From Clostridium sp. (GTDB lineage Bacteria; Bacillota; Dethiobacteria; Dethiobacterales; Dethiobacteraceae): a DNA stretch of 64,000 nucleotides. The stretch is from positions 1 through 64,000 of the forward strand of contig JAGXRV010000094.1 in NCBI GenBank assembly GCA_018335695.1. Reading direction: 5' to 3'. Below are positions 43,598 to 52,434 of this stretch, piece after piece. Within the stretch, counting starts at the first letter, position 1; every line of letters begins with the position of its first letter. The notes beneath the pieces are model-generated. The model did not search any database. It saw only the letters and a list, made by a program, of their open reading frames with translations, and was not told the origin of the DNA. The position numbers were made by a program, and so were the translations under genes.

Positions 43598-43780
43598 GTT
43601 GTCTCCTCTTAACCGATATTTAAAAGGCGCACTATTATTAAACACAAAGACGTGCCCCGTAGCAACGAACGCAAAAGAGGGCGTCGCGAACTAACAAATA
43701 TCAGAAGGTGCTTCTTTTTATTGACAGCAGTATATACTGAAAAATTCAGCAAAGCCTTATCACACTAATACAAAGTTGGC

Positions 43781-43806
43781 AATGTGTCAACAACCCCGTC
43801 CCCTTG
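43781..43806. repeat. REP-like repeat, copy 2
   Basis: Second 26-nt copy, in the same orientation, covering the 3' end of the ACT-domain gene. With the other copy it brackets the transporter gene. Confidence 0.8.
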
Positions 43807-44194
43807 ACACATTTAAGACACTGATCGCTTTGTCGCTGTCATCAACACGAAAGATAACTTGTGCTTTGTCAGAATTTTGACCGATAAAGGCATAGAGATA
43901 TTCAATATTAATCCCTGCCTGCCCCAAAGTTGCCAAAATATCAGCAAGACCGCCCGGACGATCGGGAACTTCCACCGCAATAACTGTTGTTTCACTCACC
44001 ATAAAACCTTCAGCCCGCAAAATGCTGTTTGTTTCCTCCGGCTTGTCAACAATTAAACGCAAAATGCCAAAATCAGTCGTATCTGCTATAGAAAGAGCAC
44101 GAATATTTATCTGGTTATCCCCTAAAACTCTGGTTACCTGGGCAAGGCGGCCCGATTTATTCTCCAAAAACACAGAAATTTGTTTAACCTTCAC
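43787..44194 (-). CDS. Tandem ACT-domain protein
   Basis: A 135-residue protein with two ACT domains: 'QISVFLENKSGRLAQVTRVLGDNQINIRAL' (about 4-60) and 'VIAVEVPDRPGGLADILATLGQAGINIEYLYAF' (about 70-125). Such proteins bind amino acids and often act as regulators. GTG 44194 with AAAGGGGG upstream is preferred to 44263. The last residues 'SRGRGC' come from a REP-like repeat. The upstream neighbour is cheR, but I see no functional link. Confidence 0.85.
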   Translation of the reverse strand: MKVKQISVFLENKSGRLAQVTRVLGDNQINIRALSIADTTDFGILRLIVDKPEETNSILRAEGFMVSETTVIAVEVPDRPGGLADILATLGQAGINIEYLYAFIGQNSDKAQVIFRVDDSDKAISVLNVSRGRGC

Positions 44195-44263
44195 GAAAAC
44201 TCCCCCTTTCGTAAACTCTCTGCTTGAATTCGCCAAATAAGCAATCGTTCCTGCCGCAAGCAA

Positions 44264-45046
44264 TCACTTCATTTTACGGTAAACAGCCGGCTGGATTTTC
44301 TCCAGACCGAAGCGGGCAGGACTGGTAATCATTTCCGCGCAACCAATCACAAACCAGCCGTCAGTCTTCAGCGATTGGGAAAAACGCTGGATCAATTCTT
44401 CCTGAGTTTCTACCGTAAAATAAATAAATACATTGCGACAGAGAATTAAATCACAAGCAGTTTCAAAACTGTCTGTTAATAGATTTTGCCGCCTAAATTG
44501 CACCAATGATTTAAGCTGACTATCCAAATAAAAATAGCCATTCTGCTCACTGAAGTGGCGCTGGCGAAAACGCGCAGGCAATGTAGCCAAAACATTTTCC
44601 GCATACTTTCCCTCCTGCGCTTTAAGCAAGATATTGGCATCAAAATCTGTCGCAAGTATCCTCCACCTGCCGGATGGAGCTAATTCTTTCAGCAACATAG
44701 CCAAAGAATATGGTTCAGCGCCAATCGAACAACCGGCACTCCAAATCTTCAGCGCTTCTCCTTTGCGCAGCAATTCCGGCAAAACCTTTGTTTCCAGCGC
44801 CTGATATACTGCCAAGTCACGAAAAAATTGGGACGTATTAATTGTTAAGTAATCTGTAAAGTGCGCGAGAATCGAACGGTCACAATCAAGGAGAGCGAGA
44901 AAGGCAGGATAGTCTTCAACGTGATGGCGCTGCATCAACTGATGAATCCGGCGTTTCATCTGTTGCTCTTTGTAGCTGCTCAAATCAAGACCAATGCGAA
45001 TTTTCACCTTTTCTTTAAACTGCTCATAATCCATGACCTTGACCAT
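44264..45046 (-). CDS. cheR: Chemotaxis protein methyltransferase CheR
   Basis: Methylates glutamates of chemoreceptors using S-adenosylmethionine. The roughly 260-residue protein has the N-terminal helical domain ('GLDLSSYKEQQMKRRIHQLMQRH') and the SAM-binding domain ('LKIWSAGCSIGAEPYSLAMLL', 'LILCRNVFIYF'). ATG 45046 has GGAGGG upstream, and the gene overlaps the cheB end. It ends the chemotaxis run of genes in the direction of transcription. Confidence 0.94.
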   Translation of the reverse strand: MVKVMDYEQFKEKVKIRIGLDLSSYKEQQMKRRIHQLMQRHHVEDYPAFLALLDCDRSILAHFTDYLTINTSQFFRDLAVYQALETKVLPELLRKGEALKIWSAGCSIGAEPYSLAMLLKELAPSGRWRILATDFDANILLKAQEGKYAENVLATLPARFRQRHFSEQNGYFYLDSQLKSLVQFRRQNLLTDSFETACDLILCRNVFIYFTVETQEELIQRFSQSLKTDGWFVIGCAEMITSPARFGLEKIQPAVYRKMK

Positions 45047-46085
45047 CTGCACTCCCTCCGCACAAAGCAATTACCGCTTTGGCTATCTCCGCTAGTGGCA
45101 AAACCCGCTCAACAGCCCCCGCTTGGATTGCTGCCTTTGGCATACTGAAAATCACTGCTGAAGCCTCATCCTGAGCCAGGGTATGCCCACCACAGTTTTT
45201 AATCTCCACCATCCCCGCTGCGCCGTCTTTACCCATCCCTGTCAAAATAACGCCCACGCTTTCTTTGCCGTAAACCGAAGCTACAGATAACATCATCACA
45301 GTTGCCGACGGGCGGACATGCTCAACCGGCGGATCCTGAGTCAAGCGGATTTTCCTGTCTGCGGCTATCTCCAAATGATAATTGCCGGGCGCGAGATAGA
45401 CGACCCCTGTCTGCACCGGTTCGCCATGTTCGGCTTCTTTGATACGGATGGCAGATAACTTATTCAACCTCTCCGCCAAAGCCAAGGTAAATTTAGGAGG
45501 CATGTGCTGTGTAACAAATACGGCAGCCGGCAAATTGGCGGGCAACGAAAGCAGAATAACTTCCAAAGCACGGGGTCCGCCCGTAGATGCGCCGATGGCG
45601 ACTGCTCTAACCGCCTGCTGCCTAAATAATACCGGCTTAATCGCCATTTCAGCCCGCACTACTTGCAATGGTTCAACCTGCACACGCAAGCTAGCGGCCA
45701 CGGCAGCTTTACGTAACAGCTCCGCCTGGAGATCAGCCCTGCCCTCAGTGGAAAGCTTGTCCGGCTTGGCAATAAAATCGACAGCCCCAAGCGAGAGAGC
45801 TTCCATCGTAACATGGCTTCCTCTTTTAGTAAGGCTTGATAGCATAATTACAGGAACTTTATGGCGGCGAACAATTTCTTTCAATGTCTGCAACCCATCA
45901 AGACGAGGCATCTCCACATCAAGAGTAATCAGGTCAGGTTTCAACTTAATCGTTTTCTCGAGCGCATCAATCCCGTCTCGTGCTGTATCTACCACGGCAA
46001 ACCGGGAGTCAGCGGAAAAGATATCACTAATAATTTTTCTCATTAGTGCTGAGTCATCCACCACTAATACCTTTATCTGCTCCAT
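45024..46085 (-). CDS. cheB: Chemotaxis response regulator and methylesterase CheB
   Basis: A 353-residue protein. The receiver domain (1-120) has 'VLVVDDSALMRKI', the phospho-Asp in 'ITLDVEMPRLDGL' and a 'KP' end. The C-terminal methylesterase domain has the catalytic Ser in 'AIGASTGGPRALE', His in 'VTQHMPPKF' and Asp in 'LTGMGKDGA'. It removes methyl groups from receptors and deamidates them. It lies 14 nt after cheD and overlaps cheR. Confidence 0.95.
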   Translation of the reverse strand: MEQIKVLVVDDSALMRKIISDIFSADSRFAVVDTARDGIDALEKTIKLKPDLITLDVEMPRLDGLQTLKEIVRRHKVPVIMLSSLTKRGSHVTMEALSLGAVDFIAKPDKLSTEGRADLQAELLRKAAVAASLRVQVEPLQVVRAEMAIKPVLFRQQAVRAVAIGASTGGPRALEVILLSLPANLPAAVFVTQHMPPKFTLALAERLNKLSAIRIKEAEHGEPVQTGVVYLAPGNYHLEIAADRKIRLTQDPPVEHVRPSATVMMLSVASVYGKESVGVILTGMGKDGAAGMVEIKNCGGHTLAQDEASAVIFSMPKAAIQAGAVERVLPLAEIAKAVIALCGGSADGQGHGL

Positions 46086-46099
46086 GACATTCTCCTGCC

Positions 46100-46579
46100 T
46101 CAGATTTCCCTCTCTTCTGAACCAACGGTAGAAATCACTACTTTTCCGTGTTGTACAAACAGTTTCATAGTTCGCCCCATACTGCCGCCTACTTCTTCAC
46201 CCGTAATCGGAATACGCAGGATGGCAAGCACATTACGCACAGCACAGATATTTTTTTCACCAACGGAAGTCGCACTTCGCTCAAAAGAAAAAAGCTGGCT
46301 TCCGCCGGCAATTTTCGCCTTCAGCCGAGAAGGTTTCGCTCCAATGCTGACCATCTGCTCCAAGAGCAGGGGAATTGCCGTATCTGCAAACTTGGCAGGG
46401 TTGGAAGGCGTCTTGAACAGAGTACTGTCAGAAAGAAGAATATGAGCCAACCCCGCAACCTTGGTAAAAGAATCGTATAATGCCACGCCCACGCAAGAGC
46501 CTAATCCTACCGTAATCAACATTCCCTCTTCTTTTTTGACGGCATAATCCGCAATCTTTACCCGGATTTGTTCACTCAT
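46100..46579 (-). CDS. cheD: Chemoreceptor glutamine deamidase CheD
   Basis: Deamidates receptor glutamines and binds CheC. The 159-residue protein has the active-site Cys and His in 'GLGSCVGVALYDSFTKVAGLAHILLSDS' and later 'KIAGGSQLFSF', 'NVLAILRIPITGEEVGGSMGRTMK'. ATG 46579 overlaps the cheC stop (ATGA) and has CGGAG upstream. The cheC-cheD pair marks Bacillus-type chemotaxis. Confidence 0.94.
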   Translation of the reverse strand: MSEQIRVKIADYAVKKEEGMLITVGLGSCVGVALYDSFTKVAGLAHILLSDSTLFKTPSNPAKFADTAIPLLLEQMVSIGAKPSRLKAKIAGGSQLFSFERSATSVGEKNICAVRNVLAILRIPITGEEVGGSMGRTMKLFVQHGKVVISTVGSEEREI

Positions 46580-47193
46580 TGGCACGCTCCGTTTACAAGC
46601 ATTCTGACTATAATATCCAAAGTATGCTGATCAGGAATGATCAGAAAATTGCCTTCAATTTTCCCCGTTGCCGTCACAAATGCTGTCTTTAAAACCAAGA
46701 TATAATCTTCCGCCGCGTTTGTTTCCGCCAGCACCGTACCAAGAATTGCTCCAGCCATATCAACCACCAACAAAGGCGGCTCCGGCAGAAATGTCAAGTT
46801 GATTAAATGAGAAAGCGCGTTCAAATATGATGCTGTCACAATGTTGCCGACTTCCAGCAATACTGAACGTCCCATTTCTTCCATGACAGGATAATCTTCT
46901 CCGGTAAGGCTTGTGACAAGAGTCTGCGCACTTTCGAAATCAATCAAAAAAACAGCATAAAACGATAATTCGCTAAACACTCTGATATAAATTCCGATGA
47001 CAGACTTCTCAGCACCGCCCATCAAATCCGGAATATCGACCAGTGGACAAAGAGCCACTTCCGGAACATGCATATTCACCCGTTCATAATTCAAAAGGGT
47101 GGACAAAGCGGTTGTAGCATTACCTGCCCCAATATTGCCCATTTCCTTTAGGACATCAAGCTTAAACTCCTCACTAATCGGCAACTCAGGCAC
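46576..47193 (-). CDS. cheC: CheY-P phosphatase CheC
   Basis: A 205-residue protein with the two phosphatase helices typical of CheC: 'VLKEMGNIGAGNATTALSTLL' and 'VLLEVGNIVTASYLNALSHL' (both E-x2-N). GTG 47193 gives the usual length and has AGAGGTG upstream. CheC dephosphorylates CheY-P and is stimulated by CheD, whose gene overlaps it. Confidence 0.93.
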   Translation of the reverse strand: MPELPISEEFKLDVLKEMGNIGAGNATTALSTLLNYERVNMHVPEVALCPLVDIPDLMGGAEKSVIGIYIRVFSELSFYAVFLIDFESAQTLVTSLTGEDYPVMEEMGRSVLLEVGNIVTASYLNALSHLINLTFLPEPPLLVVDMAGAILGTVLAETNAAEDYILVLKTAFVTATGKIEGNFLIIPDQHTLDIIVRMLVNGACQ

Positions 47194-47218
47194 CCTGCTC
47201 ACCTCTATTCTTTTCACC

Positions 47219-47581
47219 TTAACCGATAACTTTCTGAACGGCATTGATAATCCGCTCTGCCTGAAAAGGTTTAACAATAAAATCCTTTGCCCCGGCGCTT
47301 AATGCTTCAATCACCAGAGACTTTTGCCCCATAGCGCTGCAGACCACAATTTTAGCTTCCGGGTCAGCCTCAATGATTTTCTTTATGGCGGTGATACCAT
47401 CCATCCGGGGCATGGTAATATCCATGGTTACTAAATCCGGACGAAGCTCCAGATATTTATCAACCGCAACCTGACCGTCCTCAGCTTCACCCACAACCTG
47501 ATAACCGTTCTTTTCCAATATGTTTTTCAAAGTCATCCGCATAAACGCCGTATCGTCTGTAATCAATACCTGTCTACCCAC
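47219..47581 (-). CDS. cheY: Chemotaxis response regulator CheY
   Basis: A stand-alone receiver domain of 120 residues with 'VLITDDTAFMRMTLKNILE', the phospho-Asp in 'LVTMDITMPRMDGI', Thr/Ser switch 'VVCSAMG' and the Lys in 'FIVKPF'. In this Bacillus-type system CheY-P binds the motor switch. It follows cheA after 80 nt and precedes cheC. The ATG has AAAGGAGGGATTT upstream. Confidence 0.94.
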   Translation of the reverse strand: MGRQVLITDDTAFMRMTLKNILEKNGYQVVGEAEDGQVAVDKYLELRPDLVTMDITMPRMDGITAIKKIIEADPEAKIVVCSAMGQKSLVIEALSAGAKDFIVKPFQAERIINAVQKVIG

Positions 47582-47661
47582 TGAAATCCCTCCTTTGCTC
47601 TCCTATCCTTTTAGCCTAGGGTGGTTATTTTCAGAGCAACGCCGGCTGAAGGCTGCAAACC

Positions 47662-49659
47662 TCAGATGAGGCTTGAAACGTCTAAGATCAGCGCCACACG
47701 CCCGTTGCCCAGCACCGTAGCTCCCGCCACTCCGCGAATTCCTTCCACCGCCCTGCTCAGAGACTTAATGACAATTTCCTGTTGTCCGAGCAAGACGTCT
47801 ACTACAAGTCCGGTTTTGCGTTCCGCGGCTTCTACTACTACCACCGAAAGAATTTCTTCACTGCTGCCGGATTTCATGCCGAGCATTTCACCCAGATAGA
47901 TCAGCGGCAGCACTTCACTGCGCACATTGACAACTTTCTCTCCCTGAATAGTCTTAATGTCTTGAGGAGCGACATAAAGATTCTCACGGATTGCCTCAAT
48001 GGGTATAGCATAGATCTCGCCCGCAACTTCCACAAGCATAGCTTTAATAATTGCTAAGGTAAGGGGCAGCCGTACATAGAAACGAGTTCCTTCTCCCGGG
48101 CTGGTCTTAATATCAACGCTGCCGTTCATACTTTCAATCACCGTTTTTACCGCATCCATCCCTACTCCCCGCCCGGAAATATCAGTTACCTGCTCGGCAG
48201 TAGAAAAACCGTTCCTAAAAATCAGCCGCAACGCTTCTTCATCGCTCATCCGTTGTGCTTCCGTACTGCTAAGCAAGCCCTTCTCCACTGCCTTTTGCAG
48301 CATTTCCTCAGTAGCGATGCCGCGCCCATCATCGCTGACACGGATTAGCACATAAGAGCCTTCGTGCCGCGCTTCCAGCACAATAGTTCCTTCCTCAGGC
48401 TTGCCGTTTTGCACCCGCACCCCGGGCGGTTCAATCCCATGGTCTACCGAGTTGCGCAACAAATGGACAAGCGGGTCGCCAATTTGATTAACAATAGAGC
48501 GATCCAATTCAGTTTCCTCGCCGCGAACTTCCAAGTTAACTTTTTTTCCTTTTTCCTGGCTTAAATCCCGAACCATCCGCGGGAAACGGTCAAAAACTTG
48601 CTTGATCGGCACCATGCGCAGCTTCATAACCGCACTCTGCAAATCGGTCGTAATCCTGTCCAACTGTTCTACCGCACTGACTAATTCTGCCGCCACATCA
48701 GTTCTGCCAAGCTCCACCACCCGCGTACGGTTTACCACCAATTCCCCCACCAAGTTAATCAGCTTATCCAGCTTGTCTGTTTCCACACGAATTGTTTTTT
48801 CCGCTGCGCGGCGGATATTTCTCCGCTCCCCGTTTAGCTCTTCCTGACTGATGGCCGTCTCTGAAACCAGTTCCACCCTCCGCGCTGCCGCCGGTTCCAA
48901 TCCGGCTGAAGTCTCGACCATCTCAGGCACATCCCGTACCGACACAGCAGCCACTTCCGCTATCTGCAACAGCTCCGCCCGAATAGTCTCATCAGCGGCT
49001 TGCGTGAGGATAACCAGTTGAAACCGATCTTCAAACTGTTCTTCTTCTAATTCCTGCGTCCCCGGCACAGCTTTTACAATATGCCCGAATTTTTCCATCA
49101 ATTTAAAGACCATATATGCTCGCACAGATTTGAGCAGGCAGGAAGCATCCAGAACCACTTCCAAATGCCTGGCGCGTTCACCGGCGGCGCAGCCCACCCT
49201 AATCATTTCCTTCTCAAATTCATCAAGCGACAAATTATCTCCGTCAGCCGCATTGCCGACAAAGTCAGCCTCATCCTTACTGCCTTCGCAAGCCGCACGG
49301 AGCTTGCCAACTACTCTGTCGACCTGCTCTAAGCAGGACGCCGGTTCATCAAGGCGCCCAAGTAAGAGCTCCAGCAAATCGAGCGACTCAAACAGTATAT
49401 TGGCCACGTCTCTATCGGCACGCAATGTGCCCTGCCGCAAAAAATCCAACACATTCTCCATCTGGTGTGTCAAATTGGCGAGCAGTTGATAACCCATGGT
49501 GGCAGACATACCTTTAAGACTATGTGCTGCCCGAAACATTTCCTGCAAAACTTCCCTGTCCGCAGGGTCACTCTCCAATTGCAGGAGTGCAATGTTTAGA
49601 CCCTGCAAATATTCCCTGGCTTCAGCAAGAAAGAGATCTCTATATTCGCTGGTGTCCAT
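47662..49659 (-). CDS. cheA: Chemotaxis histidine kinase CheA
   Basis: A 665-residue kinase with the P1 phosphotransfer domain (His in 'FRAAHSLKGMSATMGY'), P2 CheY-binding region (about 150-250), P3 dimerisation, P4 ATP-binding ('HLLRNSVDHGIEPPG', 'VSDDGRGIATEEM', 'GRGVGMDAVKTVIE') and P5 CheW-like domain at the C-terminus. All standard domains are present and full length. It sits between cheW and cheY. An AGGTGAAG-type ribosome site precedes ATG 49659. Confidence 0.96.
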   Translation of the reverse strand: MDTSEYRDLFLAEAREYLQGLNIALLQLESDPADREVLQEMFRAAHSLKGMSATMGYQLLANLTHQMENVLDFLRQGTLRADRDVANILFESLDLLELLLGRLDEPASCLEQVDRVVGKLRAACEGSKDEADFVGNAADGDNLSLDEFEKEMIRVGCAAGERARHLEVVLDASCLLKSVRAYMVFKLMEKFGHIVKAVPGTQELEEEQFEDRFQLVILTQAADETIRAELLQIAEVAAVSVRDVPEMVETSAGLEPAAARRVELVSETAISQEELNGERRNIRRAAEKTIRVETDKLDKLINLVGELVVNRTRVVELGRTDVAAELVSAVEQLDRITTDLQSAVMKLRMVPIKQVFDRFPRMVRDLSQEKGKKVNLEVRGEETELDRSIVNQIGDPLVHLLRNSVDHGIEPPGVRVQNGKPEEGTIVLEARHEGSYVLIRVSDDGRGIATEEMLQKAVEKGLLSSTEAQRMSDEEALRLIFRNGFSTAEQVTDISGRGVGMDAVKTVIESMNGSVDIKTSPGEGTRFYVRLPLTLAIIKAMLVEVAGEIYAIPIEAIRENLYVAPQDIKTIQGEKVVNVRSEVLPLIYLGEMLGMKSGSSEEILSVVVVEAAERKTGLVVDVLLGQQEIVIKSLSRAVEGIRGVAGATVLGNGRVALILDVSSLI

Positions 49660-49673
49660 CTCTTCACCTCAGT

Positions 49674-50195
49674 CTATCTGTTTAAGGGCATTCTCTCCGG
49701 TTCCGCCAGCTGCAAATGCTCCAACTCCAGCTGTTCTTCGGTAGAAAGAATCTTTTCCAGACGTAAAATAATAATCAGACGCTCTCCCAGCTTGCCCACA
49801 CCGGAAATAAATTCAGTTCTCGTGCCGGCAAGCCGACGCGGCGGCAATTCAATGGCAGAGGGATTAAGATGGAGCACCTCGGTAACTGAATCCACAATCA
49901 GACCTACCATGCCTTCCTCAATCTCGACAATAATGATGCGCGCTTTATCGCTTTTAGCCGCATCCGCCAGACGGAAGCGCTTGCGCAAATCAACCACAGG
50001 GATAACTTCGCCCCGCAAATTAATGACGCCCTCAATAAACTCAAGCGATTGCGGCAATGGCGTAATCGGAGGCAACTTCAATACTTCCCGTACTTTCTGG
50101 ATATCCACAGCAAATTCCTCACCCTGCAGAAAAAAAGCTACCAATTGCAGCTCATCTTGGGGCTGCTCCTCCGTTTTTTCCATCAGGCTCTTCAT
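49674..50195 (-). CDS. cheW: Chemotaxis coupling protein CheW
   Basis: Couples receptors to CheA. The 173-residue protein is one CheW domain ('LVAFFLQGEEFAVDIQKVREVL', 'FIEGVINLRGEVIPVVDLRKRF', 'VGLIVDSVTEVLHL'). It precedes cheA by 14 nt in the same operon. The start ATG 50195 has AAAGGATGG upstream. Confidence 0.95.
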   Translation of the reverse strand: MKSLMEKTEEQPQDELQLVAFFLQGEEFAVDIQKVREVLKLPPITPLPQSLEFIEGVINLRGEVIPVVDLRKRFRLADAAKSDKARIIIVEIEEGMVGLIVDSVTEVLHLNPSAIELPPRRLAGTRTEFISGVGKLGERLIIILRLEKILSTEEQLELEHLQLAEPERMPLNR

Positions 50196-50216
50196 GCCGA
50201 CACCATCCTTTTTATT

Positions 50217-51812
50217 TCAATTGCGCTGCCATGGCTCAACTATATCAGTGATTCTAATGCCAAAACGATTGCTATAAACAACAACCTCACCTCTGGCAAC
50301 CAACTTGCCGTTCGCCAAAATGTCAACGGGAACATCGGCGGTACTCTCAAGTTCCAGCACCGAACCGGCAGTTACAGCCATTAAATCCTTTAATTTCACG
50401 GTTCGACGTCCCAGCAAGCCGGTAACCACCACAGGAATGTCACGGATTAAATCTAACTGCACCGTCCCTTCTTGGCAGTACGTTAAAGCAGCTTCCTGCC
50501 GCCGGCGCGGCACAGCTGCTGCGAGAAGCGGTTCACAATCAAGCGGAGCCGATATCGGTTCCTGAGGCAGTTCCAGAAGAGACTCAAACGCAGACTGGGG
50601 CAACTGCGGCTCATGTCCTCCCATGGCCTCCAGCAGAACTTTTACCATCTCCCGGGCGAAAACAAAAGGAATCAACTGGACAATTTCACTATCAATCAGG
50701 CCGTTAACTTGCAGGCGAAACGAAAGCTTTACAAGCAACTCATCTGATTTTTTTCCCGCGCCGTTATCCACACCCAGCGCACGGCATTCAGTTTGCGGCG
50801 GCGAAATCTCAATATGCCGATAGAAAATTTCGGCTAATGAAGTACAAGCGGCACCAGCCATCTGATTCATCGCTTCACTCACAGCGCTGATTCTGATATC
50901 ATCCAGATCCGCCGGGCTATCTGCTTCCTCCCCCATCATCAGCGCTGCAATCACAGTCGCATCCCGTCTGCTGATAATCAACAGATTATCACCCGCCAGC
51001 CCCTGCAGATACTCCACGGTTACTACCACACAAGGTTCGGGAAACTGTTCTCTGATTTGTCGCAGCGTACTGACAGAAACCCGGGGGGTAGTAATATTGA
51101 CCTGCTTAGCCAATAGTTGCGAAAGCGCAGTGGCGGCAGAGCCCATGAAAATATTCCCAATCTCAGCCAACGTGTCAGCTTCATCGGCGGTAAGTACCGG
51201 TTCTTCCGGCAAACTTTCCTCGTTGATCACACATAAAAGTTCATCCACCAGTTGCTTGGCAAAATCAAGCGTCAGGATTTGCAGCATCTGACTCGCAATA
51301 TAGTCTCCAACCTTCAAATCAAAAGCGATCTGAATGACCTCGGTATTTTCGGCAAATTCTCCGATTGGGGTATCCTCGCCAAGATTTACATATTCCATTT
51401 CAGGCGGTGTAATATCGACCACACGGCAAAACATCTCCGACATTGCCGTTGCGGAAGAGCCCATCATTTGATTCATCGCTTCGCTTACGGCGCTAAGATA
51501 CAAATCATCCAGCTCGTCCGGCAACGGCAAATCCGGATCTCCCATCATCATGTTGGCAACCATCCCCGCATCACGATCAGAAAGAATAAACAGATTACTG
51601 CCTTCCAGTCCCTTATGGTAATGGACACGGACCAAAATGCACGGCAACGGATACGATGCCCTAATTTGTTCAAGCGTGGTATATGATAAGCGGGGAGTTG
51701 TTATTTCTACTTTATAGCCCAAAAGATGAGACAGCGCTGTGGCGGCAGAGCCCATTGAGATATTGCCGCTTTCCGCCAGCGCGTCCAACTGCATGGCTGT
51801 GAGTCTATTCAC
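50217..51812 (-). CDS. FliY-like switch protein with duplicated CheC domain
   Basis: The 531-residue protein has two similar units of about 200 residues, each with the paired CheC/FliY helices: 'ALAESGNISMGSAATALSHLL' and 'AVSEAMNQMMGSSATAM' in the first, 'TLAEIGNIFMGSAATALSQLL' and 'AVSEAMNQMAGAACTSL' in the second. The C-terminus (about 450-531) is a SpoA/FliN domain ('VVVTGLLGRRTVKLKDLMAV'). B. subtilis FliY (378 residues) has one CheC-type unit and one SpoA domain, so this protein carries an extra copy and four apparent phosphatase helices. GTG 51812 with GGAAAGG upstream is preferred to 51836. Confidence 0.85.
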   Translation of the reverse strand: MNRLTAMQLDALAESGNISMGSAATALSHLLGYKVEITTPRLSYTTLEQIRASYPLPCILVRVHYHKGLEGSNLFILSDRDAGMVANMMMGDPDLPLPDELDDLYLSAVSEAMNQMMGSSATAMSEMFCRVVDITPPEMEYVNLGEDTPIGEFAENTEVIQIAFDLKVGDYIASQMLQILTLDFAKQLVDELLCVINEESLPEEPVLTADEADTLAEIGNIFMGSAATALSQLLAKQVNITTPRVSVSTLRQIREQFPEPCVVVTVEYLQGLAGDNLLIISRRDATVIAALMMGEEADSPADLDDIRISAVSEAMNQMAGAACTSLAEIFYRHIEISPPQTECRALGVDNGAGKKSDELLVKLSFRLQVNGLIDSEIVQLIPFVFAREMVKVLLEAMGGHEPQLPQSAFESLLELPQEPISAPLDCEPLLAAAVPRRRQEAALTYCQEGTVQLDLIRDIPVVVTGLLGRRTVKLKDLMAVTAGSVLELESTADVPVDILANGKLVARGEVVVYSNRFGIRITDIVEPWQRN

Positions 51813-51856
51813 GGCAAACCGCCTTTCCTGCAGCATAGGACACTATCTTGTAGCAA

Positions 51857-51890
51857 AGGAAATTATATCGTTCAGGGAAGCTACGATTTA
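51857..51890 (-). promoter_or_regulatory. SigD-like promoter of the FliY-like gene, in 31-nt repeat copy B
   Basis: On the minus strand TAAA (51887-51890) precedes AACGATAT by 14 nt, close to the SigD pattern TAAA-N14-16-CCGATAT. It ends about 50 nt before the gene start. The repeat 51857-51887 is identical to 13168-13198. The gap 51837-52026 also holds the terminator below. Confidence 0.55.
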
Positions 51891-51968
51891 ATCACTTCGA
51901 CGGTAATTTACAAATTCCTGCCTTAGTTGGTAATAATAGAGCTAAGCAGTTACACAAAAAACAGAAAG

Positions 51969-51987
51969 ACAGGCCGATTGCACCTGT
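51969..51987 (-). terminator. Possible terminator after fliN
   Basis: ACAGG-N9-CCTGT followed on the minus strand by CTTTCTGTTTTTT. Short stem, so only moderate support. Confidence 0.4.
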
Positions 51988-52026
51988 ATTTCAGGAATTA
52001 TGTCTAATTATAATAAATATGGGCGA

Positions 52027-52434
52027 CTAAACCATTTTTCTGACTCTTTCCAGAGGACTGATAATCTGTGTGATGCGCACACCAAAATGCTCCTCAACCA
52101 CCACCACTTCACCGCGCGCGATTAGCTTCCCGTTAAGCAAAATGTCCACCGGTTCAGCCACATTCCGTTCAAATTCTACGATGGCACCCGGCATAAGGCT
52201 CAGCACTTCCTTAACCGAGCGAGCGCCTTGACCTAAAATTACTTTGATCTGCAGCGGAATATCCAGAATCCTCTCCAAGTTGGGATGACTGCCGGACGGT
52301 ACTATTTTTTCACTTTCAGACTGCAGCGGCTGGATTAACTTGGTCTTGCCAAGCTGATTCTCCTCTTCAACCGACGAAGGTATCTGAGCAAAAAGCGCAT
52401 CGATTTCTGCTTGGGAAAGCAATGAACCGCTCAT
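52027..52434 (-). CDS. fliN: Flagellar switch protein FliN
   Basis: A 135-residue C-ring protein: a short variable N-terminus and a SpoA/FliN domain ('LERILDIPLQIKVILGQGARSVKEVLSLMPGAIVEFERNVAEPVDILLNGKLIARGEVVVVEEHFGVRITQII'). It overlaps fliM (ATGA). The window thus has both a plain FliN and the FliY-like protein, each with a SpoA domain. Confidence 0.93.
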   Translation of the reverse strand: MSGSLLSQAEIDALFAQIPSSVEEENQLGKTKLIQPLQSESEKIVPSGSHPNLERILDIPLQIKVILGQGARSVKEVLSLMPGAIVEFERNVAEPVDILLNGKLIARGEVVVVEEHFGVRITQIISPLERVRKMV

